Shown here one piece after another: positions 1 to 9,380 of a stretch of DNA of 64,000 nt (within the stretch, counting starts at the first letter, position 1; the number at the start of each line of letters is the position of its first letter). The translations under genes were made by a program, and so were the position numbers. This DNA comes from Neobacillus sp. PS2-9. Its GTDB lineage: Bacteria > Bacillota > Bacilli > Bacillales > Cytobacillaceae. The DNA lies in NCBI RefSeq assembly GCF_030915525.1, contig NZ_CP133269.1, forward strand, positions 3,073,001-3,137,000. The letters are read 5' to 3'. The notes under the pieces were generated by a model. It saw only the letters and a list, made by a program, of their open reading frames with translations. It did not search any database and had not been told where the DNA came from.

Positions 1-860
1 ACCTTTTTCATTTCATCAAATTTTGCTTGGTCCATTACGATAAAACCGCCTTTAAAGCCTAGCTCACGTGCTTGCTTCGCTACTTTTGCAGTCGGTTCAG
101 ATGCACCACCGATAAACAATACATCTGGCTTTTCCTTTAACGCATTTGTAACTGTCGTGAAGAAATCTGTTTCTTTCGCAAAGTCGATGGCAGAGTTGTA
201 AACAACCTTCCCACCTTCTTTTTCCCAATGCGCTTTCAGCTTTTCAGACCAGTCTTTTCCGTATTGAGACGCAGTTGGTAGAAAGGCAATTTTCTTACCG
301 AATTTCTTCATTTCATAGTCTGTAAACGGCTTTAAATATCCATCATAACGAGGAGGAATACGTACGGTTAGGTTATTGCCCACTTCAGACACTTTCGGTT
401 CACTTGTGTAAGCACCAATGAGGAATTTATCTTGTTGGTTGAATACTTGTAGTGCAAAGACACCACCGCTGTGCGGAGTGAAAATGATTGGTGTTTTGTT
501 TTCCTGAATCAGCCTTTTGGCGTTAGCTCCAGCTTCATTTGGAAGGTATTTGTCATCCAACGAAACAATATTCAGCTTGAATTTCTTTCCGCCTACTTCA
601 AATCCACCGGCTCCATTAATCTCTTCTGCCGCCATCTTTACACCATTTAAAGTACGCTCACCATAAAAGGCAGCCGGGCCGCTTAATGGTCCAGTATAAC
701 CAATATTAACTGTGCCTGTTTCTTCAGATTTACTGTCACCGCCGCCTCCTGAGGACGGTTTGGTGTTTGCTGATTCATTGGATGAACTGTTACATGCTGC
801 CAAACTGAAAATTACTACGAAGATCAAACTCAGCATCAAAAGAGATTTTAATCTTTTCAT
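1..860 (-). CDS. Branched-chain amino acid-type ABC transporter substrate-binding lipoprotein (partial, C-terminus beyond window)
   Basis: About 286 codons are visible. The start ATG at 858-860 follows a GGGGG-type ribosome site. The N-terminus has a basic start, a hydrophobic stretch and a lipobox SLAAC, so the mature protein should be a lipoprotein on the outer face of the membrane. A Ser/Gly/Asn-rich linker follows, then a periplasmic-binding-protein type I fold (NIGYTGPLSG, FTPHSGG, FLPTASQYG), as in LivJ/LivK-type receptors. It lies 92 bp downstream of livF and is the last visible gene of the livHMGF cluster. Family knowledge: such receptors bind amino acids, but also aromatic or other carboxylates and amides. 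Because the upstream genes encode CoA ligases and beta-oxidation enzymes, I infer a carboxylic acid ligand. The extreme C-terminus is missing only because the window ends. Confidence 0.9.
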   Translation of the reverse strand, partial: MKRLKSLLMLSLIFVVIFSLAACNSSSNESANTKPSSGGGGDSKSEETGTVNIGYTGPLSGPAAFYGERTLNGVKMAAEEINGAGGFEVGGKKFKLNIVSLDDKYLPNEAGANAKRLIQENKTPIIFTPHSGGVFALQVFNQQDKFLIGAYTSEPKVSEVGNNLTVRIPPRYDGYLKPFTDYEMKKFGKKIAFLPTASQYGKDWSEKLKAHWEKEGGKVVYNSAIDFAKETDFFTTVTNALKEKPDVLFIGGASEPTAKVAKQARELGFKGGFIVMDQAKFDEMKK

Positions 861-952
861 TGGTTTTCCCCCTTATATTTTAAAAATATTCAGATATTGA
901 CAGTGGTAATAAGCCCTTCCTCACCCCCTTAAAAGTGCAGCCAGTCAATAGA

Positions 953-1660
953 TTACGCACCTATATACGCTTTTCTCACTTCATCATTCGCAAATAATTC
1001 TTCTGAAGTGCCTTGAAGGACGATGGAGCCATTTTCAAATACATAGCCTTTATCTGCAATTTTTAAAGCAGCATTCGCATTTTGTTCTGCTAACAGGATG
1101 GTAGTCCCCTCTTGGTTAATTTTTTGAATAACCTCAAACATTTGCTCCACAATCAACGGCGCAAGACCAATAGAGGGTTCATCAAGCAGCATCAGCTTCG
1201 GTTTTGACATTAATGCTCTGCCAATCGCAAGCATTTGCTGCTGACCACCGCTTAGAGAACCTGCAGCATCATTCTTTTTTTCCCTCAGAATTGGAAACAG
1301 CTCGTATACATGCTCAAGAGAATGCTTGTATTCTTCCTTTTTTCCACGGTGTACATAGGCACCCATTCTAAGATTCTCCTGGACAGACATGGCAGGGAAT
1401 AGTTTCCTTCCCTCCGGACATTGACCGATTCCTAATTTTACAATTTGATCAGCCGACGTTCGATTCAATCTTTTGCCTTCGAAAAGGATTTCTCCAGTGG
1501 CAGGCTTACTTAGGCCGCTAATGGTTCGAAAGGTCGTACTTTTTCCGGCCCCATTTGATCCCAATAGGACGACGATTTCGCCTTCATTAACCTCAATGTT
1601 CACGTTTTGAATGGCTGTAAAACTACCGTATTTGACAGAGACATTTTGTAAACTAAGCAA
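953..1660 (-). CDS. livF: Liv-type ABC transporter ATP-binding protein LivF
   Basis: A 235-residue ATPase subunit of the Liv/HAAT importer family, normal length for LivF. Walker A is GSNGAGKS near residues 34-41, the signature LSGGQQQ is near 136 and Walker B LMLLDEPS near 155, followed by the switch histidine region LLAEQN. Its start overlaps the livG stop by 8 nt, so the two ATPases are probably translationally coupled. It pairs with LivG to energise import through LivH/LivM. The substrate class cannot be read from the ATPase; context suggests an organic acid rather than leucine. Confidence 0.93.
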   Translation of the reverse strand: MLSLQNVSVKYGSFTAIQNVNIEVNEGEIVVLLGSNGAGKSTTFRTISGLSKPATGEILFEGKRLNRTSADQIVKLGIGQCPEGRKLFPAMSVQENLRMGAYVHRGKKEEYKHSLEHVYELFPILREKKNDAAGSLSGGQQQMLAIGRALMSKPKLMLLDEPSIGLAPLIVEQMFEVIQKINQEGTTILLAEQNANAALKIADKGYVFENGSIVLQGTSEELFANDEVRKAYIGA

Positions 1661-2420
1661 TGGCGCTCCCTCCCAAGTACGCTTTTATAACCGATTCATT
1701 ATTACGAATTTCCTCCGGTCTGCCTTCGGCGATCTTTTCCCCATAATTCAGAACCATAATTTTATCGGCAATTCTCATAATCATCGACATTTTGTGCTCA
1801 ATTAAGCAAACTGTGATTCCTTTACTTACCATCTTTTTCATCAAATCTGCCAACCCTTCTGTTTCATCCGGGTTTACACCGGCCGCTGGTTCATCTAGAA
1901 ATACAATCTCAGGATCCGTTGCTAACGCCAAGGCAAATGCCGTTCGCTTTTTTTCTTCCTGCGTTAAGCTGCCAACGAGTTTATTGGCTGCCTGTTTTAA
2001 ATCAACGAATTCCAATACTTCCATTGCTTTTTCGCGGCATTGCTCCTCTTCGTTTCTTAAGCGTGGTGTACGAAAAATGGCATCCAGTAAATTGGATTTC
2101 GTCCGCAAGCGATGTCCAACGATGACATTGTCAAGCACTGTGGATTGTTCGAACAAATTCGTTGTTTGGAAGGTTCGTGCCACTCCAAGCTCTGCGATTT
2201 TATTGGAAGGTAACGTGGTAATATCCTTTCCTTTAAAAATCACCTGTCCTGAGCTTGGTTGATGAAAACCGCTGATTAAGTTGAAAAAGGTCGACTTCCC
2301 GGCTCCATTTGGACCAATAATGGCATTAATTTTTCCTTGTTCAATCGTAAAATCTACTTGATTCACGGCAACAAGGCCGCCAAATTTCTTTGTTAGATTT
2401 TTCGTCTCCAAAAATTGCAT
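1653..2420 (-). CDS. livG: Liv-type ABC transporter ATP-binding protein LivG
   Basis: A 255-residue ABC ATPase. Walker A (GPNGAGKST) is near residues 36-44 and Walker B (IVFLDEPAAG) near 180, with the LivG hallmark GVNPDET after it. An oddity: where LivG proteins usually carry an LSYGQQR-type signature, this one reads LTQEEKKRTAF, so the canonical glycines of the ABC signature are missing. The partner LivF keeps a canonical signature, so the heterodimer may have one degenerate ATP site. It lies 2 bp after livM and overlaps livF by 8 nt. The fold assignment is firm; the functional effect of the altered signature is inference. Confidence 0.92.
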   Translation of the reverse strand: MQFLETKNLTKKFGGLVAVNQVDFTIEQGKINAIIGPNGAGKSTFFNLISGFHQPSSGQVIFKGKDITTLPSNKIAELGVARTFQTTNLFEQSTVLDNVIVGHRLRTKSNLLDAIFRTPRLRNEEEQCREKAMEVLEFVDLKQAANKLVGSLTQEEKKRTAFALALATDPEIVFLDEPAAGVNPDETEGLADLMKKMVSKGITVCLIEHKMSMIMRIADKIMVLNYGEKIAEGRPEEIRNNESVIKAYLGGSAIA

Positions 2421-2422
2421 CC

Positions 2423-3454
2423 CTATACCTCCTCTACTTGCTTTTCACGGTCGATGAATGGCTTACCGCTTGCACGGGCTGTATTAGTGAGCTGCAGCTG
2501 TTCCTTTTTCGCTCTCCGTTTAGCCATCCCACTTGAGACCGCTCCCACAATTCCACGTGGATAGAAAATGACCAGCAGGGTTAAGACAGGGCCGAAAATA
2601 AGCATCCTGTACTGCTGAAAATCCTGGAGTTGCTGTGACAACCAAACAATAAGCAAGGTGCCGACCAGAGGACCGCTTAGCGTACCAATTCCGCCTACAA
2701 GCAAATAGGTTAATAGGTCAAAGGTAATGGTGATTGAACCAATATCTGGACCAATAAAACGCACAAATGATGCATATAGAGCTCCAGATAATCCAGCAAA
2801 GAGCGTAGACAATACAAAGACTGTTAGTTTATTTTTCATGGTGGATATCCCAATGGTTTGTGCTAAATCTTCACTGTTTCGAATCGCAATAAAGGTCCGA
2901 CCTGATAGGGAGTGAATAATTCGGTACATGACAAGAACCACGAGAAGTAAGAAGAACAACACTAAATAATAGTGTGAAACCTCTGTTTCAAAGGTAATAG
3001 GACCAAATCCTGCAGGTGCAGGAATTCCAATTAACCCGCGAACACCTTCTGTTAAGCTGTCCCATTTATCAATAACGAGATAGATAATGTAGCCCAGGCA
3101 CAGAGTATAAATCGCAAAGAAGTGTTCTTTCGTCCGTAAGGCGATTAAACCAACAAGGAAACCTAGTACACTAGTAATTACCAGGGATAAAAAGAAAGCC
3201 GCCCAGAAATTCATCCCTGCTTTTACGGTTAAGATCCCTAAGGAATAAGCTCCTATCCCAAAGAAGCCAGCATGGGCCAGCGAAAGATACCCCGTATAAC
3301 CTGCTAGTAAATTCAATCCGTAGACACCAATCATCCAAATAAAAGAAAGAGTCATGATGTGGATGAAGTAATTGTTATTAGATACTAAAGGGAACCCAAC
3401 CGCAAATAGGATTAAAACAATAATCACATTTCTTTGATTAAATACCTTTCCCAT
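2423..3454 (-). CDS. livM: Liv-type ABC transporter permease LivM
   Basis: A 343-residue polytopic membrane protein of the LivM permease family, with about ten hydrophobic segments and the family motif around GLNLLAGYTGYLSLAHAGF near residue 50. The C-terminal 30 residues are charged and probably cytoplasmic. It forms the translocation pore with LivH. The start ATG sits directly on the livH stop (shared coordinate 3454), so translation is probably coupled. Length and topology are normal for the family. Confidence 0.92.
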   Translation of the reverse strand: MGKVFNQRNVIIVLILFAVGFPLVSNNNYFIHIMTLSFIWMIGVYGLNLLAGYTGYLSLAHAGFFGIGAYSLGILTVKAGMNFWAAFFLSLVITSVLGFLVGLIALRTKEHFFAIYTLCLGYIIYLVIDKWDSLTEGVRGLIGIPAPAGFGPITFETEVSHYYLVLFFLLLVVLVMYRIIHSLSGRTFIAIRNSEDLAQTIGISTMKNKLTVFVLSTLFAGLSGALYASFVRFIGPDIGSITITFDLLTYLLVGGIGTLSGPLVGTLLIVWLSQQLQDFQQYRMLIFGPVLTLLVIFYPRGIVGAVSSGMAKRRAKKEQLQLTNTARASGKPFIDREKQVEEV

Positions 3455-4317
3455 TAATGTCCCCCCTTAGAAAACAATCCCGTTGGTTTAACAGTTAAGA
3501 TGATGACAAGAAGGACGAATGCGATGATGTCTTTGTAGTCGTTAGAAATGTAGGTTGCGCCTAAGCTTTCACTAAAGCCTAAAATATATCCACCGACAAT
3601 GGCTCCCGGGATACTACCCATACCACCGAGGATAATGATAACAAAGGCTTTAAGAATAACTAGCTGTCCCATTCCTGGAAACACTAGATTAATAGGTGCA
3701 GACAGAGAGGATGCAATGGCAGCAAGCCCGCCAGAAATCATAAAGGTTAACATGGCCACCTTGTTTGTATTAATACCCACCAGGTTGGCTCCTTCACGAT
3801 TTTGTGACATAGCAATGATGGTTGCCCCTGTGAAGGTTTTTTTCAAGAAAAGATAGAGTAGAATCATGACAACAATGGCGGCAACAACAATCAGGATTCG
3901 CTGCATCGTAAACGTCAATCCAAATAGTTGAACAACCTGCCCGTACGGTGTTGGCATACTTTGATATTCTGCCCCCCAATAAAATTGGGCGAAAGCTTCT
4001 AAGAATAAGAGAATTCCAATGGCAGCAATTTTGTCGTGGATGGGCGGTGCTTCTCTAAGCGGGTGAAAGACAAACCGTTCCATCATGACACCAAGAAGAC
4101 CCACAACTAGAATTGAAACAAAAATAGCGACCCAATAATGAAGCCCAAACTTGGTCATCATTGTTAAGGTTATGTATCCACCCATCATGTATAATGCTCC
4201 ATGCGCAAAATTTGGAATGTGCAATATACCATAAACGAGCGTTAATCCTAAGGCAACAAGGGCATAAACGCTTCCAATGGTTAAGCCATTAAACAGCTGC
4301 TGAATAAGAATCTCCAT
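3454..4317 (-). CDS. livH: Liv-type ABC transporter permease LivH
   Basis: A 287-residue permease with about eight hydrophobic helices and the LivH hallmark GLTLVYGILHIPNFAHGA near residues 23-40. It is the first gene of the importer block (livH-livM-livG-livF-receptor), 94 bp downstream of the CoA ligase gene. A GGGAGC/GCTCCC inverted repeat in that gap may attenuate read-through. It is predicted to form the membrane channel with LivM. The co-directional arrangement with fatty-acid-type catabolic genes argues for import of an acid that is activated to a CoA thioester inside the cell. Confidence 0.92.
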   Translation of the reverse strand: MEILIQQLFNGLTIGSVYALVALGLTLVYGILHIPNFAHGALYMMGGYITLTMMTKFGLHYWVAIFVSILVVGLLGVMMERFVFHPLREAPPIHDKIAAIGILLFLEAFAQFYWGAEYQSMPTPYGQVVQLFGLTFTMQRILIVVAAIVVMILLYLFLKKTFTGATIIAMSQNREGANLVGINTNKVAMLTFMISGGLAAIASSLSAPINLVFPGMGQLVILKAFVIIILGGMGSIPGAIVGGYILGFSESLGATYISNDYKDIIAFVLLVIILTVKPTGLFSKGGH

Positions 4318-4371
4318 AGCTTCCCCCTTATACTTTTTTGAAATTTCAATTCATATAAAATATTTCTATAT

Positions 4372-4397
4372 GGGAGCGTTCCATTCGGTCAGCTCCC
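4372..4397 (-). terminator. Possible attenuator hairpin between CoA ligase and livH
   Basis: Inverted repeat GGGAGC (4372-4377) and GCTCCC (4392-4397) in the gap between two co-directional genes. There is no good T-run on the minus strand, so this is at most a weak terminator or RNA-processing hairpin. Confidence 0.35.
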
Positions 4398-4411
4398 TTT
4401 TCTCAACCAAA

Positions 4412-6088
4412 TTACTGTACGTTATTTGTTACCTTCTCTTTTTCCTCTTCTTGAAGCGTACGCCATAAGATTTTTCCACTTGAGGTCATTGGGAACTGCT
4501 TGCGGAATTCTATGAGTCTTGGGTATTTATAGGCAGCCATATGCTGTTTCGACCACTCAATAATTTCCTCTTCGCTCACTTTTCCTTCAAAACCTTCGTT
4601 TAATATAACGAAAGCCTTCACCGTCTCCCCTCTTCTTGGATCAGGTACCCCCACCACACAAGCCTGCTGAATGGCTGGGTGCTTATACAGATACGATTCC
4701 ACTTCAGTTGGCCATACCTTATATCCAGATGCGTTAATCATCCGTTTCACACGATCAACCATGAAGAAATAGCCTTCCTCATCATAGCGGCCGATATCCC
4801 CTGTTCTAAAAAACGATTTTCCGTCTATTTCAATAAAAGCACTTCTATTTTCATCGTCGCGGTTAAAGTAACCAACCATTACCTGCGGGCCATTGACGAT
4901 AATTTCCCCTACTTCCCCAACACCCAGCTCTTTTCCTGTCGCTGGCTCGATAATTTTGGCATCGACATCAAAGGAGGGAATCCCAAGACATTGCATCTTT
5001 GGACGCTCTGCTGGATTGAAATGCGTTTGAGCTATCGTTTCAGATAAACCGTAACCCTCGACAAACCGTAAACCCGATAACTTAAATAGCTTTTCCCCTA
5101 CCGCCTCAGGAAGGGCAGCACCTCCACCAGAAATAGAGGTTAAAGAGGAGATATCCTCTGCTTTCAGCTTTGGATTGGCTAAGAAATCGACGATCATCGT
5201 GGCAATTGTTACCCAATGGGTACATTGAAGGCTTTTAATCATTTCGACTGCCGCATCTCGATTCCATCTTGTCAGAATGACCATTGTACTTCCGCTGTAG
5301 ATTGGCATATGCATACTGTGCACCATCCCTGTTACATGAAAAAGCGGTAGGGACATTAAATGCACGGCGTTTGGTGTAGTATTTGACCAATGATAAGCGC
5401 CTACAGTATTCGCGTTTACCGTCCGATTTGTGTGCATACAACCTTTTGGCAGACCCGTTGTTCCTGATGTATATGGCAGGACTGCGAGGTCATTTCCCTT
5501 TGCTGTATGTTCAGATGGAGCTATCTTAGCTTGAATGGCATCGTTCCAAAGATAGTGACCAGCCTCAGAAAATGGGACACTTGGTGCTTCCACCTCTTTT
5601 GGAAGCATCTCTTCAAACCCGGTCCCTGCATAATCTGAATAGGCTGCAAGCAGTAAGTTTTCTAGTGTAGTCGTACCTAATAATGGACGGACTCGGTCAT
5701 ATAATTCTTGACCTGCAAGAGCTGTCTTGATTTCACAGTCACGCACGTAAAATTCTAATTCATCGGCAACTAACATCGGATTGATCGGAACAACCACGGC
5801 ATTTGCTCTTAAAATCGCATAATAACCAATCACAAATTGTGGTGAATTTTGCATGAAAAGCAATACTTTTTCACCCGTTTTTACCCCAAGCTTATGTTGT
5901 AGGTATCCGGCTAGCGCATTCACTTCCTCATCCAGCTGTTGATAGGATAGCTTGTTTCCGTAATAAAAAATGGCAGCCTGGTCCGGATAACGGGCAGCAC
6001 TCACTCGTAAGTTGTCATAAAGAGAGGTTGCAGGAACTTTCAATGATTTAGAGATTTTTGGCCAGTATTCGTAATGAAGAGTAAGCAT
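4412..6088 (-). CDS. AMP-forming acyl-CoA synthetase (long-chain fatty acid-CoA ligase-like)
   Basis: A 558-residue adenylate-forming enzyme that would activate a carboxylic acid with ATP and CoA to an acyl-CoA, AMP and PPi in the cytoplasm. The P-loop-like motif YTSGTTGLPKG is near residue 200. Other motifs are YGLSE, the hinge region FRTGDIGRYDEEGYF and the A10 lysine region FPMTSSGKILWR near the C-terminus. Length is normal for FadD/medium-chain ligases. It follows the TetR gene by about 27 bp and precedes livH, linking substrate import to CoA activation. Chain length or ring specificity cannot be read from the sequence. A second, more distant ligase lies at 12154. Confidence 0.9.
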   Translation of the reverse strand: MLTLHYEYWPKISKSLKVPATSLYDNLRVSAARYPDQAAIFYYGNKLSYQQLDEEVNALAGYLQHKLGVKTGEKVLLFMQNSPQFVIGYYAILRANAVVVPINPMLVADELEFYVRDCEIKTALAGQELYDRVRPLLGTTTLENLLLAAYSDYAGTGFEEMLPKEVEAPSVPFSEAGHYLWNDAIQAKIAPSEHTAKGNDLAVLPYTSGTTGLPKGCMHTNRTVNANTVGAYHWSNTTPNAVHLMSLPLFHVTGMVHSMHMPIYSGSTMVILTRWNRDAAVEMIKSLQCTHWVTIATMIVDFLANPKLKAEDISSLTSISGGGAALPEAVGEKLFKLSGLRFVEGYGLSETIAQTHFNPAERPKMQCLGIPSFDVDAKIIEPATGKELGVGEVGEIIVNGPQVMVGYFNRDDENRSAFIEIDGKSFFRTGDIGRYDEEGYFFMVDRVKRMINASGYKVWPTEVESYLYKHPAIQQACVVGVPDPRRGETVKAFVILNEGFEGKVSEEEIIEWSKQHMAAYKYPRLIEFRKQFPMTSSGKILWRTLQEEEKEKVTNNVQ

Positions 6089-6115
6089 TGCATATCCTCC
6101 TGATTAAATAGAATA

Positions 6116-6703
6116 TTAGATTTTATTGAAAACGCTGTCATTTTTTACGATTCCATTTAAGATCATATCTACATATATCTCCACGACTTTCTCCTCCGGG
6201 ACTTCCCCGGTTGGGTTAAACCAATAAAAACTCCAATTCGTTATTCCCAGAATTCCCATCGTTAGGATATCAGCGCGAAGACCTGATTTAAATCTGCCTT
6301 GATGAATACCATCTTCAATTAGTCTTTGTGTATTTTTCCGAAACAGCGTTCGTTTTTCTTTGATTTCCTCAATATATTTTTCACTTAAATGCCGCATTTC
6401 CCTTGAAAAAATGCGTGCGCTCGGCCGTTCCGTCTTGATACTGCTGATTAGCATAAACACAATCTCATATAGTTTTTTTATACAATCAGAGTAAGAATTA
6501 TTGAGGATTACTTCCTGTTTTTTTACCAGTTCCTCGATATAGGTTAAGTGGATATCCTTTAGCAGTTCTTCCTTACTGCTAAAATAATAGTAAAAGGTTC
6601 CCTTCGTCACACCCAGTGATTGAACAATATCCTGTACAGACGTGGATTTAAATCCATTTTGATCAAACAACTGGATTCCAGTCTCCATTAATTTTCGCTT
6701 CAT
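6116..6703 (-). CDS. TetR/AcrR family transcriptional regulator of the catabolic cluster
   Basis: A 195-residue regulator. The N-terminal helix-turn-helix (residues about 18-45: TSVQDIVQSLGVTKGTFYYYF) is typical of TetR/AcrR proteins. The C-terminal ligand domain resembles those of acyl-CoA-responsive regulators such as Bacillus FadR, though I cannot align them here. It is the third gene of operon B, between a thiolase and a CoA ligase gene. It is the only DNA-binding regulator in the cluster, so it is the best candidate to bind the matching palindromes at 8842-8865 and 18763-18786. By analogy, an acyl-CoA pathway intermediate would be the inducer; that is inference. Confidence 0.88.
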   Translation of the reverse strand: MKRKLMETGIQLFDQNGFKSTSVQDIVQSLGVTKGTFYYYFSSKEELLKDIHLTYIEELVKKQEVILNNSYSDCIKKLYEIVFMLISSIKTERPSARIFSREMRHLSEKYIEEIKEKRTLFRKNTQRLIEDGIHQGRFKSGLRADILTMGILGITNWSFYWFNPTGEVPEEKVVEIYVDMILNGIVKNDSVFNKI

Positions 6704-6732
6704 TGGATATTTCCTTTCGGCAATAACCCTGT

Positions 6733-6769
6733 GGTGAGGTTGACTCCCTTACATTGAATCAACCTCACC
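6733..6769 (-). terminator. Hairpin between thiolase and tetR genes
   Basis: Perfect 11-bp inverted repeat (GGTGAGGTTGA and TCAACCTCACC, 15-nt loop) in the 72-bp gap. It lacks a T-run, so it may be an attenuator or an RNA-stability element that lowers expression of the regulator and downstream genes relative to the SDR and thiolase. Confidence 0.45.
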
Positions 6770-6775
6770 GCGGTA

Positions 6776-7945
6776 TTATTCGCGTTCAATAATGGTGGCG
6801 ATTCCCTGGCCTCCGCCAATACAGGCGGTAATGAGGGCGAATCGTCCCTCTGACCGTTTTAGTTCATAGACTGCCTTTGTGACGAGGATGGCACCTGTAG
6901 CACCTAGTGGATGTCCATGGGCAATGGCTCCACCATTCACATTTACCTTTTCAAGATCCATACCAAGCTCGCGGTTACATGCGAGTACCTGTGAGGCAAA
7001 CGCTTCATTAATTTCAATTAAGTCCATTTCTTCGATGGATAGACCAGACTTTTCCATTACCTTTCTTACGGCAGGTACTGGTCCAATACCCATAATATTT
7101 GGATCAACACCTGCGACAGCATAGTGACGTACAACCGCAAGCGGAGTGAGATTTAATTCTTCTGCCTTTTCTCTCGACATAATGACAAGGGCCGATGCGG
7201 CATCATTTAATCCTGAACTGTTTCCAGCAGTGACCGTTCCACCCTTTAGAAACGCAGGCTGCAGCTTCGCCAATGCCTCATAAGTCGTTTGTGGTCTTGG
7301 GTGCTCATCTTTATTAAATACAACAGGTTCACCCTTTTTTACAGGAATGGTGATTGGCACAATTTGTTCTTCAAACCGTCCTTCCTCCATCGCAACTGCC
7401 ATCCGCTGTTGACTTTGGAGGGAAAATTGATCCTGTTCCTCCCGTGAGATTTGGTATTTTTCAACGAGATTTTCAGCAGTAATCCCCATTGGTGGGTCGC
7501 CAATTTCCTTTGGAGACAGTTGAGACTTCCGGAAGCTTGGCGGCATAGGACTGAACGGTTTTTCTGGACGATCCATTAAATATGGAGCCCGGCTCATACT
7601 TTCCGTCCCACCGGCAATATACACATCTCCGTCTCCGGCCCGAATCGCTTGCGCGGCAAGATTAATCGCATTAATTCCCGATCCGCACTGCCGGTCCACC
7701 GTTAACCCAGGTAAATCTAGCGATAATCCTGTCTGTAAAGCTGTTAATCTAGCAATATTTCCTCCCCCTGAAAGCACATTGCCGAAAATCACATCGTCAA
7801 TCATTTCAGGCTGAATTTTTGCACGTTTCACTGCTTCTTTAATAACCTCTGCACCTAAGACATGGGCTGGAACACCTGCAAGTGCACCTCCCTGTCTGCC
7901 AATCGCCGTCCGCACCGCTGCAACAATCACTGCATCTCTTTTCAT
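6776..7945 (-). CDS. Acetyl-CoA acyltransferase (thiolase)
   Basis: A 389-residue thiolase II family enzyme, full length. The acyl-enzyme cysteine is near residue 87 (RQCGSGINA), NEAFASQ near 315, the catalytic histidine in [11 protein letters not shown] near 346, and the second cysteine in TACIGGGQG near 375. It would cleave a 3-oxoacyl-CoA with CoA (or catalyse the reverse condensation) as the last step of beta-oxidation. It is the second gene of operon B, 35 bp after the SDR. A second thiolase is encoded in operon A (9778), so the two may act at different chain lengths or on different intermediates. Confidence 0.93.
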   Translation of the reverse strand: MKRDAVIVAAVRTAIGRQGGALAGVPAHVLGAEVIKEAVKRAKIQPEMIDDVIFGNVLSGGGNIARLTALQTGLSLDLPGLTVDRQCGSGINAINLAAQAIRAGDGDVYIAGGTESMSRAPYLMDRPEKPFSPMPPSFRKSQLSPKEIGDPPMGITAENLVEKYQISREEQDQFSLQSQQRMAVAMEEGRFEEQIVPITIPVKKGEPVVFNKDEHPRPQTTYEALAKLQPAFLKGGTVTAGNSSGLNDAASALVIMSREKAEELNLTPLAVVRHYAVAGVDPNIMGIGPVPAVRKVMEKSGLSIEEMDLIEINEAFASQVLACNRELGMDLEKVNVNGGAIAHGHPLGATGAILVTKAVYELKRSEGRFALITACIGGGQGIATIIERE

Positions 7946-7980
7946 TGTGTAAATCCCCCCAATTTTTTGGATTATGTCAT

Positions 7981-8754
7981 TTACATGGCATGTGCTCCGC
8001 CATCAACTACAATAATGTCACCGGTTACAAAATCAGAGGCAGGCGATGCTAAAAATAACGCCACACCTTTAAGGTCTGTATCCGAGCCGAACTTTCTTAA
8101 TGGTGTGCCTTCGAGAATCGCTTCTCCACCTTGGTCTAGTAACCCTTTGGACATTTTTGTTGGGAAAAAGCCTGGAGCAATCGCATTCACATAGATTCCT
8201 TGTGGTCCCCATTTCACTGCCAAATCCTTCGTAAACGTAATAACGGCTCCTTTACTTGCGTTATAGCCAATAGCATTCATATATTTAGGGTTACTGCCTT
8301 TTAAACCCGCAACCGAAGCGATATTGATAATTTTCCCTGCTTTCTGCTCAAGCATTACTTTTCCAGCAGCCTGACTCATTAAGAAGGTGCCCGTAACATT
8401 CACATTCATTACCTTGTACCAAGCCTCAAGTGGCATTTCTTCGACTGGTGCTCCCCATGACGCACCACTATTGTTGACGAGAATATCAATCCTTCCGAAT
8501 TTTTCAACGGTCTTCTCGACGACATGCTTAACATCTTCAGGGTTTGTAACATCACATTGTAATGCAAAGCTCTCAACCCCAAGCTTCTTCAGCCCTTCAC
8601 TCACTTCTTCACAGGCCTCCAGTCTTCTGGAGCAGACCACTACATTTGCCCCTGCTTCCGCAAATCCCTCTGCAATTTGCTGTCCTAATCCTCTGCCACC
8701 ACCTGTAACAATGGCTACTTTTCCTTTGAGATCAAAAAGATCTTTTACGTGCAT
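7981..8754 (-). CDS. SDR family oxidoreductase
   Basis: A 257-residue classical short-chain dehydrogenase. TGGGRGLGQ (cofactor site) is near residue 18, NNSGASWG near 95, and the catalytic Tyr and Lys in YNASKGA near 165. Start choice: the ATG at 8754 has AGGAGG at ideal distance; an upstream in-frame ATG at 8814 lacks a ribosome site and would add 20 residues unlike the family. It is the first gene of operon B, 88 bp downstream of the operator palindrome. It probably acts as a 3-hydroxyacyl-CoA (or ring alcohol) dehydrogenase in the same pathway; the substrate is unknown. Confidence 0.9.
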   Translation of the reverse strand: MHVKDLFDLKGKVAIVTGGGRGLGQQIAEGFAEAGANVVVCSRRLEACEEVSEGLKKLGVESFALQCDVTNPEDVKHVVEKTVEKFGRIDILVNNSGASWGAPVEEMPLEAWYKVMNVNVTGTFLMSQAAGKVMLEQKAGKIINIASVAGLKGSNPKYMNAIGYNASKGAVITFTKDLAVKWGPQGIYVNAIAPGFFPTKMSKGLLDQGGEAILEGTPLRKFGSDTDLKGVALFLASPASDFVTGDIIVVDGGAHAM

Positions 8755-8841
8755 TCTATTTCCTCCTATTTCTATCAACTCAATTGGTATCGTCTTTTCA
8801 TAAAATTCATTCATCCAAAAAGCTTGGTTTATATCATCTCA

Positions 8842-8865
8842 AACATACTAACTAGTTGGTATGTT
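8842..8865. promoter_or_regulatory. Operator palindrome of the catabolic regulon (operon B)
   Basis: A 24-bp near-perfect palindrome: left half AACATACTAACT, right half AGTTGGTATGTT. It begins 9 bp after the predicted -10 box of operon B, so a bound repressor would block initiation. An almost identical palindrome lies at the same place in operon A (18763-18786). Size and symmetry fit a TetR dimer or paired dimers. Confidence 0.8.
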
Positions 8866-8874
8866 ATTAATCTT

Positions 8875-8903
8875 ATAATATTAGAAATTTTTAGAATATT
8901 CAA
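8875..8903 (-). promoter_or_regulatory. Predicted sigma-A promoter of operon B
   Basis: On the minus strand: -35 TTGAAT (8898-8903), 17-bp spacer, -10 TATTAT (8875-8880). It points to the SDR gene and is directly followed by the operator palindrome. Confidence 0.65.
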
Positions 8904-8957
8904 CATCCAGTCATTCGACAAATTCCTCATTAGTATAGTAGAAAAGTCTTCTGGACC

Positions 8958-9362
8958 CTATCCTTTTCTAATAATCCGATAGATGCCAGTTCCTTTTGCT
9001 ATCAATTGTTGATGATCGTCTACTATTTCCGCTTCAATAGTAGCCAGTTTATAACCCTTTTGAAGGATTTTTGCTTTAGCAAAGAGATGGCCAGAATTAG
9101 CTGGTGAAAAATAATGGACATCTAAATTCATTGCTGCTACCGGGGATTGATAAATCGATCGAAGAACGATGGATTGCACGGTGTCCAGCATGGAGGCATG
9201 TACTCCTCCGTGAACAGTTTTATTAGTATTTAGGAGCTCTCTTTTCAGTGAAAGCTTAAGAAGGATTTCATCTTTCTTTTCAGTTACTAGTTCAAAACCG
9301 ATATGGTTATTGAACGGATTATTCTCTATATATTTATGAAGCTCCGTATTCAAGACCGACAA
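8958..9362 (-). CDS. Hotdog-fold thioesterase (PaaI/YiiD-like)
   Basis: A 134-residue hotdog protein. The motif HGGVHASMLDTV near residues 51-62 is the active-site loop of PaaI-type acyl-CoA thioesterases. It probably hydrolyses an acyl- or aryl-CoA, releasing CoA from dead-end intermediates. Start: a TTG at 9362 preceded by AGGTGGGG; no better ATG is available. It is the last gene of operon A, after a second hotdog gene. The substrate is unknown. Confidence 0.8.
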   Translation of the reverse strand: MSVLNTELHKYIENNPFNNHIGFELVTEKKDEILLKLSLKRELLNTNKTVHGGVHASMLDTVQSIVLRSIYQSPVAAMNLDVHYFSPANSGHLFAKAKILQKGYKLATIEAEIVDDHQQLIAKGTGIYRIIRKG

Positions 9363-9380
9363 TTTATCCCCACCTACTTA

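Noticed and set aside
1792..2262. 156-codon plus-strand frame inside livG
   Set aside because: Antisense shadow of livG, which has clear ATPase motifs; the same holds for other long antisense frames in this block.
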